Shown here piece after piece: positions 27,309-36,156 of a stretch of 64,000 bases of DNA. The notes beneath the pieces were generated by a model. That model was given only the letters and a program-made list of their open reading frames with translations, did not search any database and was not told the origin of the DNA. Origin of the DNA: Catellatospora bangladeshensis (GTDB taxonomy: Bacteria; Actinomycetota; Actinomycetes; Mycobacteriales; Micromonosporaceae). The DNA lies in the NCBI RefSeq assembly GCF_016862575.1, contig NZ_BONF01000017.1, positions 1 through 64,000 on the forward strand, read 5' to 3'. Each line of letters begins with the position of its first letter. Within the stretch, counting starts at the first letter, position 1. The position numbers and the translations under genes are program-made.

Positions 27309-27458
27309 TTGCTCGGCCATCCGGCGGTACCAGGGGCCGGTGCCCTCCGGCGACGGCAACCTACGCGAACCAAATCCGAGAGCGCCCGGTAGATGTGATA
27401 TTGCGTTTTTTGCTCATGAGCGCGTAATACATCCGAAACACCCGGTGGGCACTGTGGT

Positions 27459-27487
27459 GAGCTGACCAGCTGAAGGGGGATCAGCTC
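27459..27487 (+). promoter_or_regulatory. Hairpin framing the ribosome site of the usp gene
   Basis: GAGCTGA (27459-27465) and TCAGCTC (27481-27487) can pair, leaving the Shine-Dalgarno AAGGGGGA in the loop and the ATG immediately after the stem. It may tune translation initiation. A palindrome GCTCATGAGC lies upstream at 27412-27421. Confidence 0.4.
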
Positions 27488-28348
27488 ATGACCAACGACC
27501 TGAACCGGCTGCGGGATGCCTACGCGGCCCTGGACAGCGGCCCTGGCGGAACCCGCTACCGAGTGGTGCGGGAGCCATCCCAAGGCCACGGCGACGGGCC
27601 CGGCGCGCCGCGGCCCGTGGTGGCCGGGTTCGACCCGGACCGGCCCGCACCCGCCGCCCTGAGCCTGGCCGCCGACCAAGCGGCCGCCCAGCAGGCGCCA
27701 TTGCATGTACTCGTCGCAAGTTCGCTGCCCGTGTGGACCCACCACCTGGCCATGGCCCCCTGTCCACCCGCGGCGTTCAGCGACGAACCCGCTGCCCAGC
27801 AAGCTCGCGACGCCGTCGCGCAGATACGCGAGGACCACCCCGGCACGGACGTCACCGTGTACGGGACCAGCCGCTCGCTGCCCCGCGCGCTACTGCGGCA
27901 GACCGGCGCCGCGTCCATCGTGGTGACCGACCGGGATCCCGACCGACCGCGCCAGGCCACCCGGCTTTCGGGGACCGCGGCCTGCCCCGTGTTCACCGTG
28001 CCCACCGCACCGGCCGCTCCGTCTGGCGCTCCCGTGCTGATCGTGGGCATCGACGGTCCCGGCGACGCAGCCGAATTCGCGATGTTGCAGGCACAACGGC
28101 GCCGGGTGCCGGTGCTCAGCTGCGACCTGAACCCGGCGGCTGGCGGGTTCACCGACGCCGTCGCGCTCGCCGCCGACCGTCATCCGACCGTCGACGTCCA
28201 CGACCTGCAGCAGACCGACCTGGCCGCCGTCCCGGCCGGGCTCGCCGTGCTGCGCAGGCCCGCGCGGCGCCGGGACGCGGCGTGGCCGCTGCTGACCGGC
28301 CTGCTGCGGCAGGCGCCATACCCGGTGGTCACCGTTCCTGCCGCCTGA
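27488..28348 (+). CDS. Universal stress protein-like, diverged tandem domains
   Basis: The product is 286 residues, ATG at 27488. Residues about 40-175 resemble one Usp domain (RPVVAGFDPDRPAPAALSLA, then VTVYGTSRSLPRALLRQT, ASIVVTDRDP and CPVFTVPTAP). Residues about 180-286 look like a second, degraded one (VLIVGIDGPGDAAEFAML, ending APYPVVTVPAA). The ATP-binding G-x2-G-x9-G-S/T loop is not intact in either, so it may not bind ATP. Usp proteins are typically induced by dormancy, hypoxia or general stress. Confidence 0.75.
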   Translation: MTNDLNRLRDAYAALDSGPGGTRYRVVREPSQGHGDGPGAPRPVVAGFDPDRPAPAALSLAADQAAAQQAPLHVLVASSLPVWTHHLAMAPCPPAAFSDEPAAQQARDAVAQIREDHPGTDVTVYGTSRSLPRALLRQTGAASIVVTDRDPDRPRQATRLSGTAACPVFTVPTAPAAPSGAPVLIVGIDGPGDAAEFAMLQAQRRRVPVLSCDLNPAAGGFTDAVALAADRHPTVDVHDLQQTDLAAVPAGLAVLRRPARRRDAAWPLLTGLLRQAPYPVVTVPAA

Positions 28349-28552
28349 CAGCGCCGCGTCCTTGGCGAGGCATGACAGCACCGGGCATCGTGCGACCTCA
28401 TGGTGCCCGGTTGCGGTGTCGTCAGGCAGGCGGACGGGACGGCGGTTTCGGCCTGTCGAACGGCTTCACGATACGGGCGGCACCCGTCGAGGGCGGAAGA
28501 CGGCCGCGATGTCCTCGGCGGCGGTGACCAGCGCGCCCACCACCGCTCCGGT

Positions 28553-28718
28553 GACCGCGGCCGGCCCGGATCCGCGTCGACGACATCGTGGTCGCGGTAC
28601 GGCCGGTGCCGGGCACTTCGTGCTGCTCGGTGACAATCTCGACGAGAGTGTCGATTCGCGCCTGTTCGGGCCGGTGCCCGGTCATCGGATAGTGGGGCGG
28701 GCGCGGCCGCTGCGGTGA
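28553..28718 (+). pseudogene. Frameshifted C-terminal remnant of a type I signal peptidase (S26)
   Basis: One frame reads RIRVDDIVVAVRPVP up to about 28609. The next frame continues AGHFVLLGDNLDESVDSRLF followed by GPVPGHRIVGRA and a TGA at 28716-28718. Together these are the C-terminal boxes of a type I signal peptidase, including GDNxxxSxDSR. Restoring a 4-base GCCG duplication at about 28607 would give VPAGHFVLLGDN, so a small deletion explains the break. The N-terminal half with the catalytic Ser and Lys is missing. I see nothing else in 28349-28844 except the promoter region of the next gene. Confidence 0.65.
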
Positions 28719-28844
28719 GCAGCTCGGCCGCAGCCGCGACCGGCGCACTGCACCGCAACCTCGCGGCAAGACTCTTGGCAGGGATCGACCCTCCAGTTAT
28801 TGTTAGTTAGTTTTCCTATCTATCGATCTGATCGAGGAGAGTGG

Positions 28845-29855
28845 ATGGACCGTTCGCGTGTCCGTATCGCCATCGCGGCCGCCGCTGTCGCGGGCGCGGC
28901 GACCCTTCTGGTCGTTCCGTCGGCACAGGCCGCACCGGTATGGCAGCTCCGCTGGGCTCCCAACGCCAGCACGGTCGGCCTCGGAGCCTTCGAGTCCATC
29001 GAGGACGACCGAGCCGACTCGCACACCGCGGCCGCGCCGCACATCAAGGTCGTCGGCAGCGACTACCGGTTCGACATGCACATGGTCGACCGGGACAGCG
29101 CCACGGACCGGCAGCGCCACGAGGTCACCGGCACCCGCACGTCGGCCTCGAGCTATCTCGAGTGGAACCTCGGCCAGACCTGGCGGGTGACCTACTCGAT
29201 GTACATTCCCAGCTCGCTGAAGGCGACCACGTCCTTCACCCACATCATGCAGACCAAGCAGCCGGGCACCGGCACCTCCCCCATCACCGTCACCTCGCTG
29301 CGCCGGGTCAACGGCGTACAGACCATCGAACACAAGGTCATCGCCGGCGACGTCCTGGTGGGCCGGACGAACCTCGAACCGCTGCACAACAAGTGGATCG
29401 ACATCGAGTACGAGATCAAAATCGGTGACGGGACCGCGGGCTCGGTCCGCTGGGTGATCCGCAGCGCCGGCACCACGATCGTCGACGCCACCAAGACCGG
29501 CGTCGACACCTTCCTCGCCGACCGGGTCCGCCCGAAGTGGGGGATCTACCGCTCACTCGGCGACACCTCCGGCTCGCTGCAGGACACCTACCTGCTGCTG
29601 CGCAACATGAAGGCCTACCAGCTCGTCGACGGCCCGGCTCCCAGCCCGTCCCCGACGGCTACGGCGGCGAGCCCCAAGCCCACCCCCACGCCGTCGAGCT
29701 CCGCGACCGGCACGACGAGCTGGCGGGCGGGTGCCGCCTACGCCGTGGGAGCGCAGGTGACCTACGCCGGAATCTCCTACCGGTGCCTCCAGGCCCACAC
29801 GTCCCAGGTCGGCTGGGAGCCGCCCAACGTACCGGCGCTCTGGCAACGCCTGTAG
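28845..29855 (+). CDS. Secreted polysaccharide-lyase-like protein with C-terminal chitin-binding module
   Basis: The product is 336 residues, ATG at 28845 behind GAGGAG. A signal peptide ([20 protein letters not shown], ending SAQA) precedes a concanavalin-like lyase fold (about 30-265) that resembles the heparin-lyase-I/PL20 group: SYLEWNLGQTWRVTYSMYIP, then FTHIMQTKQPG and PLHNKWIDIEYEIKIGDG. A Pro/Ser/Thr linker leads to a CBM5/12-type module (about 292-336: WRAGAAYAVGAQVTYAG, ending WEPPNVPALWQRL). It probably acts on an extracellular glycan; the substrate is not defined. The AT-rich promoter region (28797-28820) has GTTAG repeats. Confidence 0.75.
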   Translation: MDRSRVRIAIAAAAVAGAATLLVVPSAQAAPVWQLRWAPNASTVGLGAFESIEDDRADSHTAAAPHIKVVGSDYRFDMHMVDRDSATDRQRHEVTGTRTSASSYLEWNLGQTWRVTYSMYIPSSLKATTSFTHIMQTKQPGTGTSPITVTSLRRVNGVQTIEHKVIAGDVLVGRTNLEPLHNKWIDIEYEIKIGDGTAGSVRWVIRSAGTTIVDATKTGVDTFLADRVRPKWGIYRSLGDTSGSLQDTYLLLRNMKAYQLVDGPAPSPSPTATAASPKPTPTPSSSATGTTSWRAGAAYAVGAQVTYAGISYRCLQAHTSQVGWEPPNVPALWQRL

Positions 29856-29860
29856 CGGAC

Positions 29861-29887
29861 GGAGGGGGTGCACAGCCGGCCCCCTCC
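29861..29887 (+). terminator. Terminator after the polysaccharide-lyase-like gene
   Basis: GGAGGGGG (29861-29868) pairs with CCCCCTCC (29880-29887), immediately past the stop. Confidence 0.65.
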
Positions 29888-30056
29888 CCCATCGTTTGCC
29901 GGAGTGTCGTAGCCGATGTCCAGTCTGCTCGCGTGCCCCATGCCCGGTGACCGCAGCGGCACCGTCGCGCAGCGGCCGGCCGCCGGTGAAGCCGAACACG
30001 GGGCCGTCAAGTGCAGGCCGGTGAACTGCAGGCGGGATTCGCGATACGCTCGCCGT

Positions 30057-32585
30057 GTGCCCAGGACGCGGCCGCAGGTTCACGATCCGTTCGTCCGGGT
30101 CCGTGGCGCCCGGGTGCACAATCTGCGCGACGTCGACGTGGACCTGCCACGCGACGCGCTCGTGGCGTTCACCGGCATCTCCGGTTCGGGCAAGTCCTCA
30201 CTGGCGTTCGCGACCATCTACGCCGAGGCCCAGCGGCGGTACTTCGAGTCCGTCGCGCCGTACGCCCGGCGGCTGCTGAACCAGTTGCCGGCACCGCAGC
30301 TCAAGGAGATCACCGGGCTGCCGCCCGCGGTCGCGCTGCAGCAGCGCCGCGGCTCGGGCGGAGCCCGCTCGACCGTGGGCACGCTGACCACGCTGTCGAA
30401 CCTGCTGCGGCTGCTGCTGTCCCGCGCGGGCACCTACCCGCCCGGCACCGAGCAGCGGCTGGAAGCCGAGGCGTTCTCCCCGAACACCGCCGCAGGCGCG
30501 TGCCCGACCTGCCACGGCCTGGGCCGTACGCATGTGGTCTCCGAACGGCTCATGGTGCCGGACCCGGCACTGAGCATCCGCGAGGGCGCGGTGGCGGCCT
30601 GGCCGGGCGCGTGGCAGAGCGTCAACCTGCGCGACATCCTCGTCGCGCTCGGCGTCGACGTGGACCGGCCGTGGCACCGGCTGCCGAAGTCGCAGCGGGA
30701 CTGGATCCTCTACACCGACGAGCAGCCGGTCGTCGAGGTGCATCCGCACCGCGACCGAGGCGAGGCCGTGTACAACGGCCGGTTCTGGAGCGCCCGGTCG
30801 CACATCATGCACACGCTGGCCAACTCCAAGAGCGAGCGCAACCGCGAACGCGCCCTGCGCTTCGTGACGATCGGAGCGTGCCCCACCTGCGGCGGGACCG
30901 GGCTGCGGCCGGAGGCGCTGGCGGTCACCTTCGCCGGGCGCACCATCGCCGACCTGGTCGCGCTGCCGCTGTCGGCGCTGGCCGAGGTGCTGCGGCCCAC
31001 CGCGACCCTGGCCGATCCGGAGCCGGCGTGGGAGTCGTCGCTGTCGGGCGAGCGCACCGAGGTCGCGCGCACGCTCGCCGCCGACCTGACCAAGCGCATC
31101 GGCGTGCTGGTCGACCTGGGGCTCGGCTATCTGCAGCTCAACCGGCCCGCGCCGACGCTGTCGCCGGGTGAGGCGCAGCGGCTGCGGATCGCCACCCAGC
31201 TGCGTTCGGGACTGTTCGGCGTCGTGTACGTGCTCGACGAGCCGTCCGCCGGGCTGCACCCCGCCGACGCCGAGCCGCTGCTGCAGGTCCTCGACCACCT
31301 GCGGGCCGCCGGAAACTCGGTCTTCGTCGTGGAGCACGACATGGACGTGGTACGCCGCGCGGACTGGGTCGTCGACGTCGGCCCCGGCGCGGGCGAGGCC
31401 GGCGGGCGGGTCGTCTACAGCGGACCGGTTCCCGGGCTGCGCGACGCCGCGGATTCGGCCACCCGCCCGTACCTGTTCCCGGCCAAGTCCCGCCCGCGGC
31501 GGCGCGAGCCGCGGCAGCCTACGGGCTGGCTGCGGCTGCGCGGCGTCAACCGGCACAACCTGCGTGACCTCGACGCCGACCTGCCGCTGGGGGTGCTCAC
31601 CGCGGTGACCGGCGTGTCCGGGTCCGGCAAGTCGACGCTGGTGACGCAGGTGGTTGCCGAGATCGTCGCCGGCCACCTCGGCGTCGCGGCGGCCGAACCC
31701 GACGACACCGCCGAGGCGGAGTTCGGCCTCGCGCCGGTCGACGACACCGGCGTGCTCGCCGCCGACGTGCGCGGTCTGGAGCATTTCGACCGCCTCGTCC
31801 GCGTGGACCAGAAGCCGATCGGCCGCACCCCCCGGTCGAACCTGGCGACCTACACCGGCATGTTCGACGCCGTACGCAAGGTCTTCGCCGGCACCGAGCA
31901 GGCCCGCGCCCGCGGCTACGACCCCGGCCGGTTCTCGTTCAACGTGCCCGCCGGGCGCTGCCCGACGTGCCAGGGCGAAGGCTTCGTCACCGTCGAGCTG
32001 ATCTTCCTGCCGGGCACGTACGCGACCTGCCCCGACTGCCACGGCGCGCGCTACGACCCGGAGACGCTGGAGATCACCTATCGCGGCGCGACCATCGCCG
32101 ACGTGCTCGCCATGACCGTCGAGCAGGCGGGCCGCTTCCTGGACGACGTGCCCGCCGCCGCCCGCAGCCTGGGCACCCTGCGCGAGGTCGGCCTCGGCTA
32201 CCTGCGGCTCGGCCAGCCCGCGACCGAACTGTCCGGCGGTGAGGCGCAGCGCATCAAACTCGCCACCGAACTGCAGCGCGCCCACCGCGGCCACACCCTG
32301 TACCTGCTGGACGAGCCGACCACCGGCCTGCACCCGGCCGACGTCGAGCTGCTGATGGGACAGTTGCAGGACCTGGTCGACGCGGGCAACACGGTGATCG
32401 TCGTCGAGCACGACATGGGCGTGGTCGCGAGCGCGGACTGGGTGGTCGATCTGGGGCCGGGCGGCGGCGATGCGGGCGGCCGGATAGTCGCGGCGGGCAC
32501 CCCGGAGCAGGTCGCCGCTGCCGACGGGCACACCGCCCGCTACCTGGCCCCTCGGGTGACGCCCGGCGGCCGGCGGTCGCCGTAG
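30057..32585 (+). CDS. UvrA-like ABC protein (UvrA2/DrrC class)
   Basis: The product is 842 residues from the GTG at 30057. It has two ABC halves: Walker A GISGSGKSS with signature LSPGEAQRLRIATQ, and Walker A GVSGSGKST with signature LSGGEAQRIKLATE. Zinc-finger CxxC pairs are present in CPTCHGLG, CPTCGGTG and CPTCQGEG. It is about 100 residues shorter than canonical UvrA and so matches the UvrA2 class, often linked to tolerance of DNA-binding drugs rather than core repair. Other GTG and ATG codons upstream are open, but homology begins near DPFVRVRGARVHNLRDV. No strong ribosome site is visible, so the message may be leaderless. Confidence 0.88.
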   Translation: MPRTRPQVHDPFVRVRGARVHNLRDVDVDLPRDALVAFTGISGSGKSSLAFATIYAEAQRRYFESVAPYARRLLNQLPAPQLKEITGLPPAVALQQRRGSGGARSTVGTLTTLSNLLRLLLSRAGTYPPGTEQRLEAEAFSPNTAAGACPTCHGLGRTHVVSERLMVPDPALSIREGAVAAWPGAWQSVNLRDILVALGVDVDRPWHRLPKSQRDWILYTDEQPVVEVHPHRDRGEAVYNGRFWSARSHIMHTLANSKSERNRERALRFVTIGACPTCGGTGLRPEALAVTFAGRTIADLVALPLSALAEVLRPTATLADPEPAWESSLSGERTEVARTLAADLTKRIGVLVDLGLGYLQLNRPAPTLSPGEAQRLRIATQLRSGLFGVVYVLDEPSAGLHPADAEPLLQVLDHLRAAGNSVFVVEHDMDVVRRADWVVDVGPGAGEAGGRVVYSGPVPGLRDAADSATRPYLFPAKSRPRRREPRQPTGWLRLRGVNRHNLRDLDADLPLGVLTAVTGVSGSGKSTLVTQVVAEIVAGHLGVAAAEPDDTAEAEFGLAPVDDTGVLAADVRGLEHFDRLVRVDQKPIGRTPRSNLATYTGMFDAVRKVFAGTEQARARGYDPGRFSFNVPAGRCPTCQGEGFVTVELIFLPGTYATCPDCHGARYDPETLEITYRGATIADVLAMTVEQAGRFLDDVPAAARSLGTLREVGLGYLRLGQPATELSGGEAQRIKLATELQRAHRGHTLYLLDEPTTGLHPADVELLMGQLQDLVDAGNTVIVVEHDMGVVASADWVVDLGPGGGDAGGRIVAAGTPEQVAAADGHTARYLAPRVTPGGRRSP

Positions 32586-32697
32586 CCAGCCCGGGCATGC
32601 CGCGGCACCCGCCGCTCAGGTGCACGGCTGCGCCGCAGCGGCATCGTTCCCTGCAAGCAGTAGGTTCTTCAGCTTCGCCAGGGCTGGCTGCTTCTGT

Positions 32698-34371
32698 TCA
32701 GCCCTGGCGCAGGCGCAGGTGTTCATGGACGAACCGGATCGCCATGGCGCCCTCGCCGACGGCGGAGGCGACCCGTTTGATGGAGCCGCTGCGCACGTCG
32801 CCTGCGGCGAAGACGCCGAGCCGGCTCGTCTCCAGCAGGTACGGCCGCCGGGGTGTGCCCTGGCGCAGGTCGGTGACGGCCTCGGCGGGCACGTCCGGGC
32901 CGGTGAGCACGTATCCGTGGTGGTCGACGGCGACCTGCTCGTCCAGCCAGGTGGTGCACGGCTCGGCTCCGATGAACACGAACAGGGCGGTGGCCGGGAT
33001 GCGCCGGCAGTGTTCGGTCTTCATGTCGGCCACGACCACCTCCTCCAGCCGGTCGCGTCCGGCCAGCTCGCATACCTCGGTGTTGGTGTGGACGGTCACG
33101 TTGGGCAGTGCGGTGATGCGGTCGGCGAGATAGCGCGACATGTCCCGGCTCAGGTCCTCGTGCATGATCATCAGGTGGACGTGGGCCACATGCCCGGCCA
33201 GGAACACGGTCGCCTGCCCGGCGGAGTTGCCGCCGCCGACCACGGCCACCTGGTCGCCACGGCACAGCTGAGCTTCGGCGGTGGTGGCCGCGTAGTAGAC
33301 GCTGGTGCCTTCGAACTCGGCCAGCCGGGGCACCCGCAGTTTGCGGTAGCGGGCGCCTGTCGTGATCAGCACGGCCCGGGTCGTGATCTCGGTGCCGTCG
33401 GCCAGCCGTATCAGGTGGAACCCGTCGTGTGCGTCCAGCGCCGTGACCGAGGCCGGCACGGTCATCCGGGCGCCGAACTTGCGGGCCTGCAGCGCGGCCC
33501 GCTCGGCCAGCTCCGCGCCGGAGATCCCGCCCGGGAAGCCGAGGTAGTTCTCGATCCGGGACGAGGTGGCGGCCTGCCCGCCCGCCGCGACCGCGTCGAG
33601 GACCACGACCGACAGACCCTCCGACGCCGCGTACACGCCCGCGGCCAGCCCGGCAGGGCCCGCGCCCACCACGACCACGTCGTAGTCGGAGCCGCCGATG
33701 CTCGGCTCCGCGAGCCCGACGACCCGCGCGAGCTCGTCGTTGGACGGGTTGCGCAGCACCTCCTGGCCGCGCCAGATGACCACCGGCGTCTCCTGGGGGG
33801 TGACGCCGAGCTGGCGCAGCAGCGTCTCGGCGGTGGGGTCCTGCTCGACGTCGATCCAGCGGTACGGCAGCCGGTTGCGGGCGGCGAAGTCGCGCAGCCG
33901 GCGCGCGTCGGCGGAGTAGCGCGAGCCGATGATCCGGATGCCGGCACCCAACTCGATCAGCAAGGAGCGGCGGATCATGTACGCCCGCAGGATGAGGTCG
34001 CCGAGTGTCGGGTCGTGGGCGACCAGGGCGCGCACGTCGTCGACCGGGATGCTGAGCACCTCGCCGGGCTCGCGGACGACGGCGCTCAGCAACGCCGGCT
34101 GGCCTGCCAGCAGGCTGAGCTCGCCGAGGAATCGGCCCGGTCCGTGCACGCCGATCTCCCGTTCGGCCGGGGTGCCGTACCCCTCGATAAGGGCGACGGC
34201 ACCGGACAGGATGACGTGGAAGTCGTAGCTCGGATCCCCCTCGTGGAACAGAATGTCGCCGGTGCCGGTTGTCCGGCGCCGCCCGCGGGAGGCCAGCGCG
34301 TCGATCTGCTCGGCGCTCAGCCGCGGATAGGCCCCGTAGCGGTCCGGTGTCTCCTGCATGAGCTCGGACAT
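32698..34371 (-). CDS. cNMP-binding domain fused to thioredoxin-reductase-like flavoprotein
   Basis: The product is 557 residues. A cyclic-nucleotide-binding/CRP-like domain covers about 15-130 (GDILFHEGDPSYDFHVILSG, then GRFLGELSLLAGQPALLSAV). A thioredoxin/glutaredoxin-like fold without CxxC follows (about 145-220: RLPYRWIDVEQDPTAETLL to TPVVIWRGQEVL). The rest is a pyridine-nucleotide-disulfide oxidoreductase: FAD motif VVVGAGPAGLAAGVYAASEG and NAD(P) motif VAVVGGGNSAGQA. The redox CxxC of thioredoxin reductase is absent; only one Cys occurs there (ATTAEAQLC). It is therefore probably a regulated flavin oxidoreductase rather than a classical reductase. Its partner is unknown. Confidence 0.85.
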   Translation of the reverse strand: MSELMQETPDRYGAYPRLSAEQIDALASRGRRRTTGTGDILFHEGDPSYDFHVILSGAVALIEGYGTPAEREIGVHGPGRFLGELSLLAGQPALLSAVVREPGEVLSIPVDDVRALVAHDPTLGDLILRAYMIRRSLLIELGAGIRIIGSRYSADARRLRDFAARNRLPYRWIDVEQDPTAETLLRQLGVTPQETPVVIWRGQEVLRNPSNDELARVVGLAEPSIGGSDYDVVVVGAGPAGLAAGVYAASEGLSVVVLDAVAAGGQAATSSRIENYLGFPGGISGAELAERAALQARKFGARMTVPASVTALDAHDGFHLIRLADGTEITTRAVLITTGARYRKLRVPRLAEFEGTSVYYAATTAEAQLCRGDQVAVVGGGNSAGQATVFLAGHVAHVHLMIMHEDLSRDMSRYLADRITALPNVTVHTNTEVCELAGRDRLEEVVVADMKTEHCRRIPATALFVFIGAEPCTTWLDEQVAVDHHGYVLTGPDVPAEAVTDLRQGTPRRPYLLETSRLGVFAAGDVRSGSIKRVASAVGEGAMAIRFVHEHLRLRQG

Positions 34372-34849
34372 GATTGATCACCTTCTCTGACGGTGATGCA
34401 GTCGGGCGGCGCACCGGGTTCGACATCTTTACCGACTGTTTCAGCCGTCACCCGGCAGCACGGGCAAGCTCGCAAAAGTGCTGAAAGCGAGGTGCGTGTA
34501 AGGCCAGCAGCACCAACTGTCCGTTGAGCGCGCACCGTCATGCCGACGACGCGACCCGAATCACATGCGAACCAAGTTTTCCCTACTACCCGTCAGTGAC
34601 GGGGTGAAACATGGTCGACGTTCCGAACCCGCACGAAGGGCCATGCCAAAGGCCACCCAGATGATCAACACGTCGTACGGCTGCGCGGCAGGGTGCCGGG
34701 ATGATCTGAGCCGTCCCTCGCCGGCCGGGGTTGCCGTAGCATGATTGACCATCGCCGAGTGACGGTCGATCACCGGATCGGGGCAGGTGCATGAGCTGCG
34801 TGTGACCGCGCACCGTGCCGGTGGCGACACCTCTGCCAGGAGGTGCACG
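34372..34849. other. Intergenic region, no gene recognised
   Basis: This 478-base gap contains the upstream regions of the divergent flavoprotein gene and of the 21-codon leader ORF. Open frames on the minus strand (for example 34561-34848) have no convincing start signal or family resemblance. I found no strong hairpin or RNA motif. Confidence 0.4.
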
Positions 34850-34915
34850 ATGACGACGGCAACCGTCGACGACTCGGTTGGGGCGGCGAGCGCGTCGGCC
34901 GGTGAGTTGAGATGA
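34850..34915 (+). CDS. 21-residue leader ORF translationally coupled to the next gene
   Basis: ATG at 34850 follows an excellent AGGAGGT ribosome site at 7-base spacing. The frame encodes MTTATVDDSVGAASASAGEL plus Arg and ends in a TGA whose ATGA overlaps the start of the downstream membrane-protein gene. The downstream gene has no good ribosome site of its own, so translation of the leader probably delivers ribosomes. The peptide has no runs of a single amino acid that would suggest attenuation. Confidence 0.6.
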   Translation: MTTATVDDSVGAASASAGELR

Positions 34916-36000
34916 CCGTGATCGGACTGGTCGCGTCACCGGGGCCGGCTGCCGATCTGGCACAGAGTGTGCTGGCGGACCTGACCGACCTCGTCTCCGT
35001 TCGGCTGCCGGAGGGCGACTGGCAGATACGGCTGGCCGTGGATCGGCTGGTCGACGCCCCGGCAGACCTGAATCGGCTGGTCGACGCCGCACGGCGCAGG
35101 CTGCTGGACGAAGGCTGGCACATGGCCGTCTGCATCACCGATCTACCGCTGGCGACCCAGCGCCGGCCGGTGGTCGCCCACGCGAGCGCCACGCACGGTG
35201 TCGCCGTGCTGTCCCTGCCTGCGCTGGGCGCGGTCAGTGTGACCCGCCGGGCCGAGGACGCGATCGCGCGCCTGATCGAGGCGCTGCTGGGCGACGTCGA
35301 CCCGGGGAACGCGGACCTCGATGATCGCGCCGTCCGGCGGCGCCAGGTGGCCCTGTACCGGCGGACGCGCGAGCTGAACGAGTCGCCGGCGGCTGACACC
35401 GGAGCCTTCGGTTTGATCACCGGCGTACTGACCGGAAATCTGCGGCTCCTGCTGGGCATGCTGCGAGCCAACCGGCCGTGGCGACTGGTTTCGCGGCTCT
35501 CCCGAGCTCTGGCAGCGGCCCTGGCCGTCGACGTCCTCGCGCTGGTGACGAGCGACATCTGGCGGCTGGCGAACTCGTTGGGGCCGGTGCGGCTGAGCAT
35601 CCTCACCGTCGGTTCGCTGCTGGCGGTGGTGCTGAGCCTCGTACTCGGTGCCGGCCTGTGGGAGCGGATGCCGCCCCGGGCTGCCGGTCGGCCGATCCGC
35701 CAGCAGGTGGCCCTGTTCAACATCGTCACGATTCTCACCGTCGTCATCGGCGCGGCGGCGCTGTACGGCGAGCTGATGGTGCTGACCGCGGTCGGCGTGC
35801 TCGTCATGGTTCCGGCGGATCTGATCGCCGCTGCCGTCGGTCATCCGGTCGGTATCGGTGACCAGGTGCAGCTGGCGTGGTTGGCGAGTTCTCTCGGCAC
35901 ACTCGGCGGGGCGCTGGGAGCCGGGCTGGAAAGCGACGAGGCGGTACGTGAGGCTGCGTACCGTTATCAGCCGGACAATGAGCTGACCGCCGATCGTTGA
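34912..36000 (+). CDS. Actinobacterial integral membrane protein of unknown function
   Basis: The product is 362 residues. A soluble N-terminal half (about 1-165) includes GLVASPGPAADLAQSVLADL and a short duplicated segment DRLVDAP/NRLVDAA, encoded by a 15-bp direct repeat CGGCTGGTCGACGCC. The C-terminal half (about 195-330) holds about four hydrophobic segments (LSILTVGSLLAVVLSLVLGA; FNIVTILTVVIGAAALYGEL). I do not recognise a named family, though similar proteins are common in actinomycetes. Its ATG lies in the ATGA overlap with the 21-codon leader. Confidence 0.7.
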   Translation: MTVIGLVASPGPAADLAQSVLADLTDLVSVRLPEGDWQIRLAVDRLVDAPADLNRLVDAARRRLLDEGWHMAVCITDLPLATQRRPVVAHASATHGVAVLSLPALGAVSVTRRAEDAIARLIEALLGDVDPGNADLDDRAVRRRQVALYRRTRELNESPAADTGAFGLITGVLTGNLRLLLGMLRANRPWRLVSRLSRALAAALAVDVLALVTSDIWRLANSLGPVRLSILTVGSLLAVVLSLVLGAGLWERMPPRAAGRPIRQQVALFNIVTILTVVIGAAALYGELMVLTAVGVLVMVPADLIAAAVGHPVGIGDQVQLAWLASSLGTLGGALGAGLESDEAVREAAYRYQPDNELTADR

Positions 36001-36106
36001 CCTCCATGCCGCAACGGCAATTGGAGGCCGTGCCCTTGCCGTACCTCGCCGTCTCCGTGGCGGCAGCCGGCTGCGGTCTGGCTGTCGGCGCAGAGCACGA
36101 CGGACA

Positions 36107-36138
36107 CCGAGGCGACCGCGGTGTGGCGGTCGCCTCGG
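36107..36138. terminator. Bidirectional terminator between convergent genes
   Basis: CCGAGGCGACCGC (36107-36119) pairs perfectly with GCGGTCGCCTCGG (36126-36138), between the membrane-protein gene and the cotH gene. Confidence 0.85.
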
Positions 36139-36156
36139 CATCCCGCATCGCCTCGG

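Noticed and set aside
34561-34848. 95-codon minus-strand frame in the 34.4-34.8 kb gap
   Set aside because: It shows no family resemblance or ribosome site, and it overlaps the leader region of the next operon.
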